From contig NZ_CP119757.1 in the NCBI RefSeq assembly GCF_029320955.1, forward strand, positions 3,162,001 to 3,226,000: a stretch of DNA of 64,000 nucleotides, written 5' to 3'. The stretch comes from Flavobacterium sp. YJ01 (GTDB taxonomy: Bacteria; Bacteroidota; Bacteroidia; Flavobacteriales; Flavobacteriaceae). The translations under genes and the position numbers were made by a program. The notes under the pieces were generated by a model that had not been told where the DNA came from, made no database searches, and saw nothing but the letters and a program-made list of their open reading frames with translations. Shown piece after piece: positions 34,725 through 44,139 of this stretch; positions within the stretch are counted from its first letter, which is position 1; every line of letters starts with the position of its first letter.

Positions 34725-34746
34725 AAACGGTGTTTTTTGTTTGAAA

Positions 34747-34754
34747 CAAATATA
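34747..34754 (-). promoter_or_regulatory. Candidate -7 element of the 140-aa membrane protein
   Basis: TATATTTG on the minus strand, 22 bases upstream of ATG 34724. It sits just downstream of the TonB receptor terminator, supporting the shorter start. Confidence 0.5.
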
Positions 34755-34770
34755 ACAAAAAAGGCTATAA

Positions 34771-34809
34771 AAAAACGGCATTAAACTTTAAAAAGTCAAT
34801 GCCGTTTTT
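34771..34809 (-). terminator. Terminator of the TonB-dependent receptor gene
   Basis: Stem AAAAACGGCATT / AATGCCGTTTTT with a 15-base loop, followed by T-rich sequence on the minus strand, 21 bases after the stop codon. Confidence 0.85.
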
Positions 34810-34830
34810 GTTATTTAGGATGTTTCTTTA

Positions 34831-37800
34831 TTAGTTGAAAGAGTATCTAGCTCCAACTTGCATTTGCCATCTTGCTGATTGTAAACCTACGTCATCAATT
34901 TGGTTAATACTGTTAGCAACATTCGGGTTGAAGTTGAATGTTGGAGTAGTTCCGTTTGCTAAGAAACCAACTTGTTGAAGTAATAATGCTTGGTCGTTTG
35001 AAGCAAAGTATCTTCTTCCCCAGTTTTTGTTTAGCATGTTTGTAAAGTTGAAAACATCAGCTGTAAACTCTAATTTATGGCTTTTGTTACCTACATTAAT
35101 TTTAAATTCTTGAGCTAATTTTAAGTCAATAACATGGCTCCAATCTAAACGATCACCGTTACGTTCTGCATATTTACCTCTTCTACTGTTTAAGTATTTG
35201 TTTCCTGAGATAAATTTGTCAAGAGCTTCCCATTGTTGATCTGGAGTTAAAGTGTTACCAGTTACAGTTACTAAGTTAATTTCACTTCTGTTAGCTGGGA
35301 TATAAGCTAAAGCAGAGTTTTGGAATGTATCACCTAAGATTCTACCGTTGTCATTGTATACATAGCTAAATGGAGTTCCTTGAGCACCTTCGTAGTATAA
35401 ACCAAGAGTAGTTTTCATGTTTTTGTTCCATTTGAATTTGATAGAAGAGTTAGCCATAACTCTAGAACCTTGTTCAAAATCTGATCTAGTTACACCAGGA
35501 ATTACGTTAGAACCGTTAACTGTTTCCATGTAAGCCCATTGTGAACTGTTTTGAGAACTTGTAGCATCCATCCAAACATTAGATTCTCCGTAAGAGTAAG
35601 TTGCAGAAATGTTTGCATCAATAAAGTCAGATGTGAAGTATTTAGTCAAAGTTAAATTCGTGTTCCAAGCGCTACCAGCTTTCTTGTTAGAAGCTAAGTA
35701 GATACCTTGGTATTTGCTGTCTACAAGTACACCATTGTATCTTGGTCTAACATCAGCACCTGTAGTGTAAGATTGAGGACCAGCTACGTTTAAGTTTTGG
35801 TATTGAATTGCATTAAGGTTATCATTATAGATTGCCTCAGCAGTTAATACTAATCCACCTGGTAATTTACGGTCAAAAGCAAGACTTGCTTTTAATACTT
35901 GTGGTAATTTGAAATCTTTAGCAAATAAATCGATGTTTCCACCTGTCTGTCCGCTTCCTGGAAGTGGTCCTAAAGCAACACCATTACTGTAAAGTTGGCT
36001 ATCAACATTAGTATTTGGGTTGAAGAATGGAGCAGCAGCAGTAGTTCTGATGTCGATAGCATTTTGAGAAACACCATTGTTGTTGTAAGCTCCACCTGGC
36101 CATACTAAAGGTACTCTTGATGTAAATACACCAATACCTCCACGTACTTGAGTTTCTTTATCTCCATTTACATCATAGTTGAATCCAACTCTTGGAGAGA
36201 AATGAACAGTATTATCGATAGCTTGTCCAACTTTAGCTCCTTTTAAATCTTTTCCAGCAGCTTGTAATAATGGAATAGTTCTGTTGTTGAAATCAGCATT
36301 CACGTTTCCGTCTTCCCAAACTGGCATATCAGCACGTACACCTACAGAAACTCTAAAGTTGTCAGTAACTCTAATGTTATCTTGAACATATAAACCATAT
36401 TGGTTCATGTTGAATTCTGCAGCTCCTTGAGAATCATCTCCTGAACCACCAAACAATGAGTATCCTAAACGGAATCTGATTGGTTTAGCATTGTTCATGA
36501 AGTCATTTAAGTTGTTGTATTGGTAGTAACCGAAGTTTCTTGAAATAAATACGTTTTTAGCGTAAGAAAATTCGTTGTGAGTACCAATAAGAATATTGTG
36601 TCTACCAGTATTGATCTCAAAGTTATCTGTAACTGTAAGAACTCTTTGGTTCAATAAGTTTGCAGTTGAGTTCGTTTCTGCTCCAAAGTAAATTGTACCA
36701 GAACCATCTCTAATTTCTACAGTAGGGAACGGGTTTCCAGAAGGATCTCTATCGTCATTTACTGAAGTATAACCAACTACTAAGTTGTTTGAGAATTTAT
36801 TGCTAATTCTAGCATTCCATTCAAGTGAAGAAGAGTTTGTAACAGAAGTAAATTCTTGAGCTCCATTAGTAAAGTTAATTGCCGTTGCAGTTGAACGGTA
36901 TGGAGAGAAGTTTACTGCTTTAACATAACTGTTTTTAACCGAAATCTTGTGATTGTCGTTAATGTTCCAGTCAACTTTTGCAATTAATTTGTCAGATACT
37001 AAACTACTTGTGTTGTTAGTAAAACCACCTGGGTTATAGTTGTAAGTAGTTCCTAAGTAGTTAGTTAATGCATCAATTCTTTGTTGAGCAAGTGCCCCAC
37101 TGTAAGGAGTTGAACCATTTACACCAATGTTTCCAGTATAGTTGTTGATATCAAATGGAGCTGGTGTCTGGTTGTCTTGTCTTTCGTAATTGATGAAGTA
37201 AAATAATTTATCTTTTACAATTGCTCCTCCAGCTCTTACACCGTAAGTTTGAGCTGTAAAGTCAGCTAATTTTTTTCTTTCAGCAGTACTGCTTGATCTT
37301 TGTGGAGTTTTTCCAGCTAAAGATTGATCTCTGTATAAGAAATAAGCAGAACCATCAAAGTTATTTGTTCCAGAACGTGTAATAGCACTAATTGCTCCTC
37401 CAGCGAATCCTGATAATTTTACGTCGTAAGGAGAAACACTCACTTGAAATTGCTCAATCGCATCTAATGAAATTGGAGAAACTCCTGTTTGTCCACCGTT
37501 TGTTCCGTTTGCAGCTAATCCGAAAACGTCATTGTTTACAGCTCCATCAATGTAAATTGCGTTGAATCTGTTATTTTGTCCGCCGATTGAGATTACATCA
37601 TCTCCACGTAATTGTGCTTGTGGTGTAAGTCTTGCAAAGTCAGCAATATTTCTTGATAAAGATGGCAATTCGTTGATCTTGTCGTGATCAATAATTGTTT
37701 GAGCTCCAGTCTTTTTAGAGTTAAAAGTTGGATCTTTTTTAGCAACAACTACAACTTCGCTAAGTTGGCTTGTTTCGTCTTTTAAAACAACTTTTAAATT

Positions 37801-38112
37801 TTTTGAATCACCAAGTTGTAAATAAACTCCTGATTCTGTGTAGGTTGTGAAACCAATGAAGGTTACTTCAATTTTGTAAGGACCACCAACACGCATGTTA
37901 GAGATTCTAAAGTGACCATCAAAATCCGTTGTGGTTGAGTAACGGCTACCTGAAGCCTCATGAACTGCAAGAATCGTTGCTCCTGGAAGGGACTTGTTTT
38001 GCGAATCATTTACAACTCCATTGATAGAAGAAGTTGTATTACCTTGCGCATAAATATCTCCTGCATAAATAAACGCTAAAAGCAGTAAGAGAAACTTTGA
38101 CAATTTTTTCAT
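34831..38112 (-). CDS. TonB-dependent receptor with carboxypeptidase-like regulatory domain
   Basis: A 1093-residue outer-membrane protein. It has a signal peptide (about residues 1-22, IYAQG), a carboxypeptidase regulatory-like beta-sandwich (about 27-112, SSINGVVNDSQNKSLPGATI), a plug domain (about 118-245), and a long beta-barrel that ends WQMQVGARYSFN with an aromatic near the end. This is the long OmpA/Oar-like form of TonB receptor common in Flavobacteriia. There is no SusD partner next to it, so it is an orphan by context. Substrate and function are unknown. It has its own candidate promoter and terminator. Confidence 0.9.
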   Translation of the reverse strand: MKKLSKFLLLLLAFIYAGDIYAQGNTTSSINGVVNDSQNKSLPGATILAVHEASGSRYSTTTDFDGHFRISNMRVGGPYKIEVTFIGFTTYTESGVYLQLGDSKNLKVVLKDETSQLSEVVVVAKKDPTFNSKKTGAQTIIDHDKINELPSLSRNIADFARLTPQAQLRGDDVISIGGQNNRFNAIYIDGAVNNDVFGLAANGTNGGQTGVSPISLDAIEQFQVSVSPYDVKLSGFAGGAISAITRSGTNNFDGSAYFLYRDQSLAGKTPQRSSSTAERKKLADFTAQTYGVRAGGAIVKDKLFYFINYERQDNQTPAPFDINNYTGNIGVNGSTPYSGALAQQRIDALTNYLGTTYNYNPGGFTNNTSSLVSDKLIAKVDWNINDNHKISVKNSYVKAVNFSPYRSTATAINFTNGAQEFTSVTNSSSLEWNARISNKFSNNLVVGYTSVNDDRDPSGNPFPTVEIRDGSGTIYFGAETNSTANLLNQRVLTVTDNFEINTGRHNILIGTHNEFSYAKNVFISRNFGYYQYNNLNDFMNNAKPIRFRLGYSLFGGSGDDSQGAAEFNMNQYGLYVQDNIRVTDNFRVSVGVRADMPVWEDGNVNADFNNRTIPLLQAAGKDLKGAKVGQAIDNTVHFSPRVGFNYDVNGDKETQVRGGIGVFTSRVPLVWPGGAYNNNGVSQNAIDIRTTAAAPFFNPNTNVDSQLYSNGVALGPLPGSGQTGGNIDLFAKDFKLPQVLKASLAFDRKLPGGLVLTAEAIYNDNLNAIQYQNLNVAGPQSYTTGADVRPRYNGVLVDSKYQGIYLASNKKAGSAWNTNLTLTKYFTSDFIDANISATYSYGESNVWMDATSSQNSSQWAYMETVNGSNVIPGVTRSDFEQGSRVMANSSIKFKWNKNMKTTLGLYYEGAQGTPFSYVYNDNGRILGDTFQNSALAYIPANRSEINLVTVTGNTLTPDQQWEALDKFISGNKYLNSRRGKYAERNGDRLDWSHVIDLKLAQEFKINVGNKSHKLEFTADVFNFTNMLNKNWGRRYFASNDQALLLQQVGFLANGTTPTFNFNPNVANSINQIDDVGLQSARWQMQVGARYSFN

Positions 38113-38134
38113 CTGTTTTGTTATTTGTTTTTGG

Positions 38135-38142
38135 CAAAATTA
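38135..38142 (-). promoter_or_regulatory. Candidate -7 element of the TonB receptor gene
   Basis: TAATTTTG on the minus strand fits TAnnTTTG; it is 22 bases upstream of the start codon. No matching -33 is clear. Confidence 0.45.
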
Positions 38143-38366
38143 TAACAATTAACTCAGATAATGTTATCGAAATGTTAAGAAAAATAAGTTTTGTCTTTTG
38201 TGTTGCGCATTAAAATGAATTTTTCTTTTTTAGATAAAAAAAACGTTGTTTTTTTGAATTTATGCAAAGCTTTTTTGTTAATTATGTAATTATTTGAATT
38301 ATGTTGTAAGCTTAAACGTGCAAATTGCCGATATTTTTCACGCTTTTGTCGGTATTTTATGAAAAA
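38143..38366. other. AT-rich intergenic stretch, no gene seen
   Basis: Between the TonB receptor -7 element and the pgi terminator there is AT-rich sequence with no protein-like open frame, strong palindrome or promoter pair that I can support. Confidence 0.5.
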
Positions 38367-38397
38367 AACGTCTTAATTTAGGTTAAATTAAGACGTT
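38361..38397 (-). terminator. Terminator of pgi
   Basis: A 14-bp perfect stem AACGTCTTAATTTA / TAAATTAAGACGTT with a three-base loop, followed on the minus strand by a T run. It is about 34 bases after the pgi stop codon. Confidence 0.88.
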
Positions 38398-38430
38398 CCA
38401 AAGTGTTATGAAATTTTTAAATTTTACTTT

Positions 38431-40074
38431 TTACTTATTTTTCAAAAAGTGATTTAGCAAAAATGAAGTCGAACTGTCATGTGATTTAACAGTTTTAGAA
38501 TTAATCTCATCTAAGATAGAATTAGCCAATTGTTTTCCTAATTCAACTCCCCATTGATCAAAACTGAAGATATTCCAGATAATTCCTTGAGTGAAAATTT
38601 TGTGTTCGTATAAAGCAATTAACGAACCCAAACTTTTTGGAGTCAGTTTTTGAATTAATATTGTATTCGTTGGTTTGTTTCCTGTAAAAACTTTAAAAGG
38701 CAATAAATAAGAGGCTTTTTCTGCAGAAAGTCCTTGTTTATCAAATTCTGCTTGAACTTGCGCTGGAGTTTTTCCGTTCATTAAAGCTTCTGTTTGAGCA
38801 AAAAAGTTCGACATCAATTTGTCATGATGATCTTCGTTTCCGTAAAGTGGTTTTACAAATCCAATAAAATCTGTTGGAATTCTTTTTGTTCCTTGGTGAA
38901 TTAATTGGAAGAAAGCATGTTGCGAATTTGTTCCTGGTTCTCCCCAAATAATAGTTCCAGTTTGGTAATTAACAGGTTTTCCATCGCGTCCAACACTTTT
39001 TCCGTTACTTTCCATAGTTGCTTGCTGCAAATACGGAGCTAATTTTGATAAATATTGTGTGTACGGAATCAAAGCTTCACTTTCTGCACCATAAAAATTA
39101 TTGTACCAAACGCTTAATAAAGCTAAAATTACTGGAATGTTTTGATCTAGTTCTGTTGATTTAAAATGCTCATCCATTTCGTTTGCTCCAACTAATAATT
39201 GGTTGTAGTTTTCAAAACCAATTGCCAAAGCTATACTTAAACCAACGGCGCTCCAAAGAGAAAATCTTCCTCCAACCCAATCCCACATCGGAAAAACGTT
39301 GTCTGGATTAATTCCGAATTCTGTTACATTTTTAATGTTTGTAGAAACCGCTGCAAAGTGTTTTGCAATATCTTCTTGAGTAGCCGATTTCAAGAACCAT
39401 TCTTTAATAGTTTCAGAATTTGAAAGCGTTTCTTGAGTTGTAAAAGTTTTAGAAACAATTACAAATAAAGTAGTTTCAGGATTTAATTTTTTAATGATTT
39501 CGTTTACGTGATCGCCATCAACATTTGAAACGAAATGAAGATTTAAATGATTTTTGTAAAACTGTAAAGCTTCAACCGCCATAACTGGACCAAGGTCAGA
39601 ACCACCAATTCCGATATTTACAACATCGGTAAAAGCTTTTCCTGTGTAACCTTTTCTTTGTCCAGAAATGATTTCTTCGGTAAATTGTTTGATTTTATTT
39701 TTTACTTCGTAAACTTCTGGAATTACATTTTCTCCATCCACTTTAATAACTGCCGATTCTGGAGCACGTAAAGCCGTGTGAAGAACTGCACGATTCTCTG
39801 TTTTATTTATTAATTCCCCTCCAAAATAATCAGCAATTGCATCTTTTAATCCGATTGAATTTGCCAATTCTAATAAAAGCGAAATAGTTTCCTGACTAAT
39901 ATTATTTTTAGAATAATCTACAAGGAAATCGTTCCATTGCAAATTAAATTTTTCGGCGCGGGCACTATCTTGTTGAAACAATTCTTGTATGGTGGTTTCG
40001 TGAATTGCGTTATAGTGGTTTTGGAGATTTTTCCACGCTTCAGTCCCGGTTGGGTTTGTTGTGTTTAAAGCCAT
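38431..40074 (-). CDS. pgi: Glucose-6-phosphate isomerase
   Basis: A 547-residue enzyme that interconverts glucose 6-phosphate and fructose 6-phosphate. Family marks are [20 protein letters not shown] (sugar-phosphate binding), [13 protein letters not shown], the signature [16 protein letters not shown], the [16 protein letters not shown] segment with the catalytic His, and [10 protein letters not shown] near the C-terminus. Length is normal for the long PGI form. A TATTTTTG element lies upstream. Confidence 0.97.
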   Translation of the reverse strand: MALNTTNPTGTEAWKNLQNHYNAIHETTIQELFQQDSARAEKFNLQWNDFLVDYSKNNISQETISLLLELANSIGLKDAIADYFGGELINKTENRAVLHTALRAPESAVIKVDGENVIPEVYEVKNKIKQFTEEIISGQRKGYTGKAFTDVVNIGIGGSDLGPVMAVEALQFYKNHLNLHFVSNVDGDHVNEIIKKLNPETTLFVIVSKTFTTQETLSNSETIKEWFLKSATQEDIAKHFAAVSTNIKNVTEFGINPDNVFPMWDWVGGRFSLWSAVGLSIALAIGFENYNQLLVGANEMDEHFKSTELDQNIPVILALLSVWYNNFYGAESEALIPYTQYLSKLAPYLQQATMESNGKSVGRDGKPVNYQTGTIIWGEPGTNSQHAFFQLIHQGTKRIPTDFIGFVKPLYGNEDHHDKLMSNFFAQTEALMNGKTPAQVQAEFDKQGLSAEKASYLLPFKVFTGNKPTNTILIQKLTPKSLGSLIALYEHKIFTQGIIWNIFSFDQWGVELGKQLANSILDEINSKTVKSHDSSTSFLLNHFLKNK

Positions 40075-40107
40075 TTTTATCTATAATTGAGTTTGTTCTT
40101 TGAAACA

Positions 40108-40115
40108 CAAAAATA
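40108..40115 (-). promoter_or_regulatory. Candidate -7 element of pgi
   Basis: TATTTTTG on the minus strand, 33 bases upstream of the start codon. No clear -33 is seen. Confidence 0.4.
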
Positions 40116-40186
40116 CTGAAATAACTTTTAAAAGGAGAACGGTTCACGATTATATAACAATTAGTTACGAAAACGTTTTATGAATT

Positions 40187-40450
40187 TTATTTTATGAAAC
40201 TAAAAACGATATCAGCAATAAAAAGTGCTAGAATTATAAATATTAGGTATAATAAACATAAGCTGGCAATTAGAAAAGCAATGATATAGCCAAATTTACT
40301 AAGTGGTGAAGATTCTGAATATATTTCCTGATAGAAATCGGTTTGTTTTACTCTTTTTATGGAATAGAAAAAAAGAATAATGCAAATTGCCCCTGAACAG
40401 AGCATACCAATTAGAGGTTGTAGTATTGGTCCGCAAGATAATAAGATCAT
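40187..40450 (-). CDS. Small membrane protein, two hydrophobic helices (87 aa)
   Basis: An 87-residue hypothetical protein. Residues about 8-30 (PLIGMLCSGAICIILFFYSI) and 50-85 (FGYIIAFLIASLCLLYLIFIILALFIADIVF, in parts) are strongly hydrophobic, joined by a polar loop. I know no family match. It lies 47 bases downstream of the GNAT gene on the same strand and may be in the same transcript. Its reality is supported by a clean membrane-protein pattern, not by homology. Confidence 0.55.
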   Translation of the reverse strand: MILLSCGPILQPLIGMLCSGAICIILFFYSIKRVKQTDFYQEIYSESSPLSKFGYIIAFLIASLCLLYLIFIILALFIADIVFSFIK

Positions 40451-40497
40451 ATTTTTTTGCTATTTTTGAAATTGATCATTAGAGTGAATTAGGGAAT

Positions 40498-41034
40498 TTA
40501 TTCCAGCCTCATTAAATCAAAATACATAAATCTATGTTTTTCTTCTTTATCTGAATCTAATAAAAAGATAAAATCATTTTTTTGATAAGTAGAAAGTTGT
40601 ACAGGTTTGTTGTACGCATCTAGTATAAGTAATCGACATGCAGGTTTGTGTTCAATAAATGTCCATCCTTTTATAAAATCAAGAAGTTGATGAGATAATC
40701 CTTTGCCTTTATAATTTTTATCAATTCCTAATCTTGCAATTTTTACAGCAGGATATTGTCTAATTCTTTTTTCGTTTGGCAATTTTATTTTTCGATGAAG
40801 TTTGTTCCAAATAGAATTTTCGTAACCTAGATCATTTAAGCAATCATTTGAAATAGAGAAGAAAGCTGCAACACTACTATTTTGCTTAAATAAGTAAGTA
40901 TTTGTGATTTTTTCGTTTTGAAAATTTTTAGAATCTTCAAGTAAAAATTCATTTATTTCGTCGTCTTCACAATCAAAATTTTCTAAAACGTCATCATTAT
41001 TTAAAGCTGAAAAAACAAAATCAGATAAATCCAT
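40498..41034 (-). CDS. GNAT-family acetyltransferase, possible toxin of a TA pair
   Basis: A 178-residue protein. The N-terminal half reads FDCEDDEINEFLLEDSKNF and then TNTYLFKQNSSVAAFFSI, the pattern of TacT/AtaT-like GNAT toxins (F-C-...-L-x-x-FL...). The acetyl-CoA motif is LGIDKNYKGKGLSHQLLDF; the first position of the Q/R-x-x-G-x-G motif is Asn. Known family members acetylate the amino group of charged tRNAs. Only 3 bases separate its start from the stop of a 51-aa basic protein gene, a toxin-antitoxin-like layout. The classic antitoxin partner (DUF1778 ribbon-helix-helix) is not present, so a non-toxic acetyltransferase remains possible. Confidence 0.72.
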   Translation of the reverse strand: MDLSDFVFSALNNDDVLENFDCEDDEINEFLLEDSKNFQNEKITNTYLFKQNSSVAAFFSISNDCLNDLGYENSIWNKLHRKIKLPNEKRIRQYPAVKIARLGIDKNYKGKGLSHQLLDFIKGWTFIEHKPACRLLILDAYNKPVQLSTYQKNDFIFLLDSDKEEKHRFMYFDLMRLE

Positions 41035-41037
41035 TCA

Positions 41038-41193
41038 TCATGCCTTTTTCGACATTACTTTGCTTACTAAAGAAAATATTCTAGCTTTTTTTTCTTCAGA
41101 AATCTTATTTGTTTTACTTGTGGAAATGGCAGCATTGAATCTTTCAGATTCCTTACCTTTTACTACTGGAGTAATTTTAATTGTTGTTGCCAT
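41038..41193 (-). CDS. Small basic protein (51 aa), possible antitoxin partner of the GNAT protein
   Basis: A short gene found directly in the sequence. It encodes 51 residues beginning MATTIKITPVVKGKESERFN and ending VSKVMSKKA, rich in Lys and Ser/Thr with a predicted helix in the second half. I do not recognise a family. Evidence that it is real: a full consensus promoter just upstream, a 3-base gap to the GNAT start, and a compositional pattern of a coding gene. As an antitoxin it would be non-canonical. Another possibility is a small protein that only shares an operon. Confidence 0.6.
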   Translation of the reverse strand: MATTIKITPVVKGKESERFNAAISTSKTNKISEEKKARIFSLVSKVMSKKA

Positions 41194-41226
41194 TTTTTAG
41201 ATTTTAATAAAGTAATAATTATGTTG

Positions 41227-41258
41227 CAAATGTAAGTATTTTTTGACTGAATTTCAAA
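41227..41258 (-). promoter_or_regulatory. Promoter of the 51-aa/GNAT operon
   Basis: On the minus strand TTTG (41255-41258), a 20-base spacer and TACATTTG (41227-41234) match the Bacteroidota consensus. The predicted start of transcription is about 27 bases before the ATG at 41193. Confidence 0.75.
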
Positions 41259-41291
41259 TTTTAACTTTTTTATAAAAAGATGAAATTTTCT

Positions 41292-41912
41292 TTACCAAAT
41301 TTTCCACCAAGGCTTTTTGTTGATTTCAATAACTTTCTTTGTAATATCGACATCAATTCTTTTTGAGGATTCTGTTTTGATTTTCGAATCATCAAAAAAT
41401 AATTCGCCAGTATCACTCATTCCAAGCGGAGATTTTGTTCTCTCTTTCCAGTTTTCGGTTTGTAATTCTGAAATTAAAGGTGAATCGATTTTTTCGCGAA
41501 AGCGTTTTTGTGCTTTTTCTATAATTTCTTCCTCTAAATTTGAAGTTGAATTTTTGAAAAGTGAAATCGAATTGTCTGGAATATTTAAAAGAAAAACCTG
41601 TGTTTTATCACCAATTTTCTGAATGTCCAAGACCTTAAAATATGAAATAGAATCTAATAGAAAATGCCCAATTTTTGCTGAATCAGGATTAAACTTTGAC
41701 AAATCTTTGGCGTGAGCACTTGCAATTAAATACCTGAAATTTCCAGAAAGTCCGCCGCCAATCGAACTCATATCGGTAAAACCCTTTTCCTGAATGATCT
41801 GTCCAATTTTATAATTTGAAATTAAATTCTCTGAAAGATTGGTGTCTCTGTAAAACAATTTTAAACCAGAAAAAGTTTCATTATACATGGTTTTAAGACG
41901 CGTATTCTTCAT
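41292..41912 (-). CDS. Hypothetical protein (206 aa)
   Basis: A soluble 206-residue protein with no signal peptide or membrane segment. It has an N-terminal part with the segment LIASAHAKDLSKFNPDS, an acidic middle (NSTSNLEEEIIEKAQKRF) and a Lys/Trp-rich tail ending NKKPWWKIW. I do not recognise a family. It lies 40 bases downstream of the M23 peptidase gene on the same strand and may be translated from the same message. Confidence 0.6.
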   Translation of the reverse strand: MKNTRLKTMYNETFSGLKLFYRDTNLSENLISNYKIGQIIQEKGFTDMSSIGGGLSGNFRYLIASAHAKDLSKFNPDSAKIGHFLLDSISYFKVLDIQKIGDKTQVFLLNIPDNSISLFKNSTSNLEEEIIEKAQKRFREKIDSPLISELQTENWKERTKSPLGMSDTGELFFDDSKIKTESSKRIDVDITKKVIEINKKPWWKIW

Positions 41913-41952
41913 GGTTTTCGATTTAAAATCTAAAATTTTAAAAGTGAATTAT

Positions 41953-43173
41953 TTACAAATTCCCAATGCTATCCAATTCTCTTTTCAACGGTTCAATCTG
42001 TTTCATAAAACGAGTTCTGTCATTTCCAGTCAAAGACTCTCCCGTTGGAAGATTCAATCGAAGGGCATCAACTTGTACGCCATTTTTCCAGAAACGGTAA
42101 CAAACGTGAGGTCCAGAAGCTAAACCGGTACTTCCAACCAAACCAATTGTCTGTCCTTGCGTTACGCGCTGTCCGCGGCGAACCAGTATTTTGGACATAT
42201 GTAAATATTGAGTAGAGTAGGTTCCGTTGTGTTTTACTTTTACAAAGTTTCCGTTTCCAGCGGTGTATCCTGTCGTTTCTACAACTCCTGAAGCTGTAGT
42301 AGAAATTGGAGTTCCAGTTGGAGCCGCATAATCGGTTCCTTTGTGTGCTTTCCAAGTGTGTTGAACTGGGTGAAATCTATTCATTGTGAATCTAGAAGTG
42401 ATTCTGCTGAATTTGATTGGGGTTTTCAGAAAGAAATTTTTAAGTGTTTTTCCTTCATCATCATAATATTCGATTTTTCCTGAAGTCGTATCTCTTTCGA
42501 AAGGAAAAGCATAAATGATTTTACCTTTATATTCAAAAAATGCTGCTTCAAGATCTTCAACGCCATCATACGTTTTTCCGTTGATGAAACGTTCTGTGAA
42601 AATTAATCCGTAACGATCTCCTTTTTTAAGTTTGAAGAAGTCAATAGACCAAGAAAATACTTTTGTAATTCTGCTTGCCAAAGCCGTTTCAACATCTTCG
42701 CCTCCTAAAGTTTCAGATAATGAAGTTTTTAAAACGCCTCCAATAATTTTTCTTTTTAAAGTAACGGGTTTTACTTTTTTGTAAGCTTTTGCAATGCTGT
42801 CTCTTAAATCAATAACATAATAACTTAAAGCGTCGGGCTGGTAAATGAAAACCTGTAAATTATTGGTTTTGTTTTTTGAACGAAGTAAGGTGAAAGGTTT
42901 GCCGTAACGAATACTTCTTACATTAAAAGAATCTTTTACTTGCTCTACAATGTCAAAAACTTTTTTGTCTCCAATATTTTGACTTTGAACGATTGAGCCA
43001 AAAGAATCTCCTTTTGAAATTGTATCGTTAACAACATTGAAATCTGCGTAATTAAAACCGAATTCTATTTTTTTGGTTGCTGGTTTAGTAATTTTTGTTT
43101 CTACTTTTTCTTCAGCTTTTTTACATGAAAAAATAGAAAACAAGACAATTAAAATTACGACTGCTTTTTTCAA
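41953..43173 (-). CDS. M23 family metallopeptidase, lipoprotein, Cys variant of the HxH motif
   Basis: A 406-residue lipoprotein (LFSIFSCKKAEE, Cys17). The first two-thirds resemble the N-terminal regulatory part of OapA/MepM-type endopeptidases. The C-terminal M23 (LytM) domain has the HxxxD motif AHKGTDYAA (His277, Asp281), the conserved VKVKHNGTYSTQYLHM and VTQGQTIGLVGSTG, and GPHVCYRFW (His356). In the usual HxH motif the second His is a zinc ligand; here it is Cys358. Cys can bind zinc, so the enzyme may still be active, but this is not certain. The family cuts peptidoglycan cross-links. The gene lies 24 bases after the TDO stop. Confidence 0.85.
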   Translation of the reverse strand: MKKAVVILIVLFSIFSCKKAEEKVETKITKPATKKIEFGFNYADFNVVNDTISKGDSFGSIVQSQNIGDKKVFDIVEQVKDSFNVRSIRYGKPFTLLRSKNKTNNLQVFIYQPDALSYYVIDLRDSIAKAYKKVKPVTLKRKIIGGVLKTSLSETLGGEDVETALASRITKVFSWSIDFFKLKKGDRYGLIFTERFINGKTYDGVEDLEAAFFEYKGKIIYAFPFERDTTSGKIEYYDDEGKTLKNFFLKTPIKFSRITSRFTMNRFHPVQHTWKAHKGTDYAAPTGTPISTTASGVVETTGYTAGNGNFVKVKHNGTYSTQYLHMSKILVRRGQRVTQGQTIGLVGSTGLASGPHVCYRFWKNGVQVDALRLNLPTGESLTGNDRTRFMKQIEPLKRELDSIGNL

Positions 43174-43197
43174 ACTTTTTGTTTTTTTGTGGTGAAA

Positions 43198-44139
43198 TTA
43201 TTCTGCGGTTTCATTTCCCCAATTGGACAATTCTTCTTCGGTCCACAATTTAGGAAAAAAGATGCGTCTTTGGTATTTTGGATGCATATATTTTTGCCAG
43301 TCGCTTCCGCCAGTTGCTTCGCCGTTACCTTTTCCGCTTTCTAAAATATACTTTCTTGCAGTATTAAGATGCTGCATAACCCAAGTGATATTCACCGTTT
43401 TATCGTAATGACGCATTGCCGCAATTAATTCTGGATTTTGCTGATCTTTTTCTGGAAGTTGAGAAAATTTCTGCCAGATGTTTTTTGTCTTAAAAGTAGA
43501 CATTTGTCTCAGAAATTGAACTTTGTATTTGTTCTCAAATTCTTGAAGCAAATATGATTTTTCGCCTGTGTGATAATCTTTTCCAGCAGCTTGCCAATAC
43601 AAATGTTCAAAACTGGTTTCCAAATCGGTATTTTCATCAAAGTTTGCTTTGTATCTTCTGTCTGTTAAATTAATTACATCTGTAGAAGCAAATTCAATCA
43701 TTCTATATTGTGCACTTTGAAAACCGCTTGCCGGAGTAAGTGTATTTCTAAATTTCATATATTGATCTACTTCCATGCCATTTTCCATAATGCTGAACGA
43801 ATTGGTAAGCATGTCAAAATATCGAGTAATTCTTGATAATCTTTCACTAAAAAAATCTACCTGAATGTTTTCTTTCTCTGCGATTTGATCAATTTCCCAC
43901 AAAATCATTTTGAAAATTAATTCGTTTACCTGATGATACATGATAAAAACCATTTCGTCAGGAAGTGTGGTACGTTGAATTTGTAAATTTAAAAGTGCAT
44001 CAGTCTGAATATAATCCCAATATGTGATTGGTTTAGCCCAAAGCAATCCTTCTAATTGAACATCAGTTTTTTGATTTATGGCTTGAAATTTTAGATCAAT
44101 TTCTTTTAAGATTGCTTCAGAATTATCTGTAGGGTTCAT
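43198..44139 (-). CDS. Tryptophan 2,3-dioxygenase family protein
   Basis: A 313-residue protein that by family uses haem to open the indole ring of tryptophan, giving N-formylkynurenine. It carries the core MVFIMYHQVNELIFKMILWEID with the proximal/distal-region His, YFDMLTNSFSIMENGM, and ASGFQSAQYRMIEFAST, then WMQHLNTARKYILESGKGNGEATGGSDW near the C-terminus. Its start codon overlaps the stop of the upstream DUF3108 gene by one base (TAATG), indicating coupled translation. Other kynurenine genes are not in the window. Hence the physiological substrate is inferred. Confidence 0.88.
   Translation of the reverse strand: MNPTDNSEAILKEIDLKFQAINQKTDVQLEGLLWAKPITYWDYIQTDALLNLQIQRTTLPDEMVFIMYHQVNELIFKMILWEIDQIAEKENIQVDFFSERLSRITRYFDMLTNSFSIMENGMEVDQYMKFRNTLTPASGFQSAQYRMIEFASTDVINLTDRRYKANFDENTDLETSFEHLYWQAAGKDYHTGEKSYLLQEFENKYKVQFLRQMSTFKTKNIWQKFSQLPEKDQQNPELIAAMRHYDKTVNITWVMQHLNTARKYILESGKGNGEATGGSDWQKYMHPKYQRRIFFPKLWTEEELSNWGNETAE

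Noticed and set aside
42068..42355. A 95-codon minus-strand frame inside the M23 gene
   Set aside because: It overlaps the conserved M23 domain in another frame and has no protein-like features.
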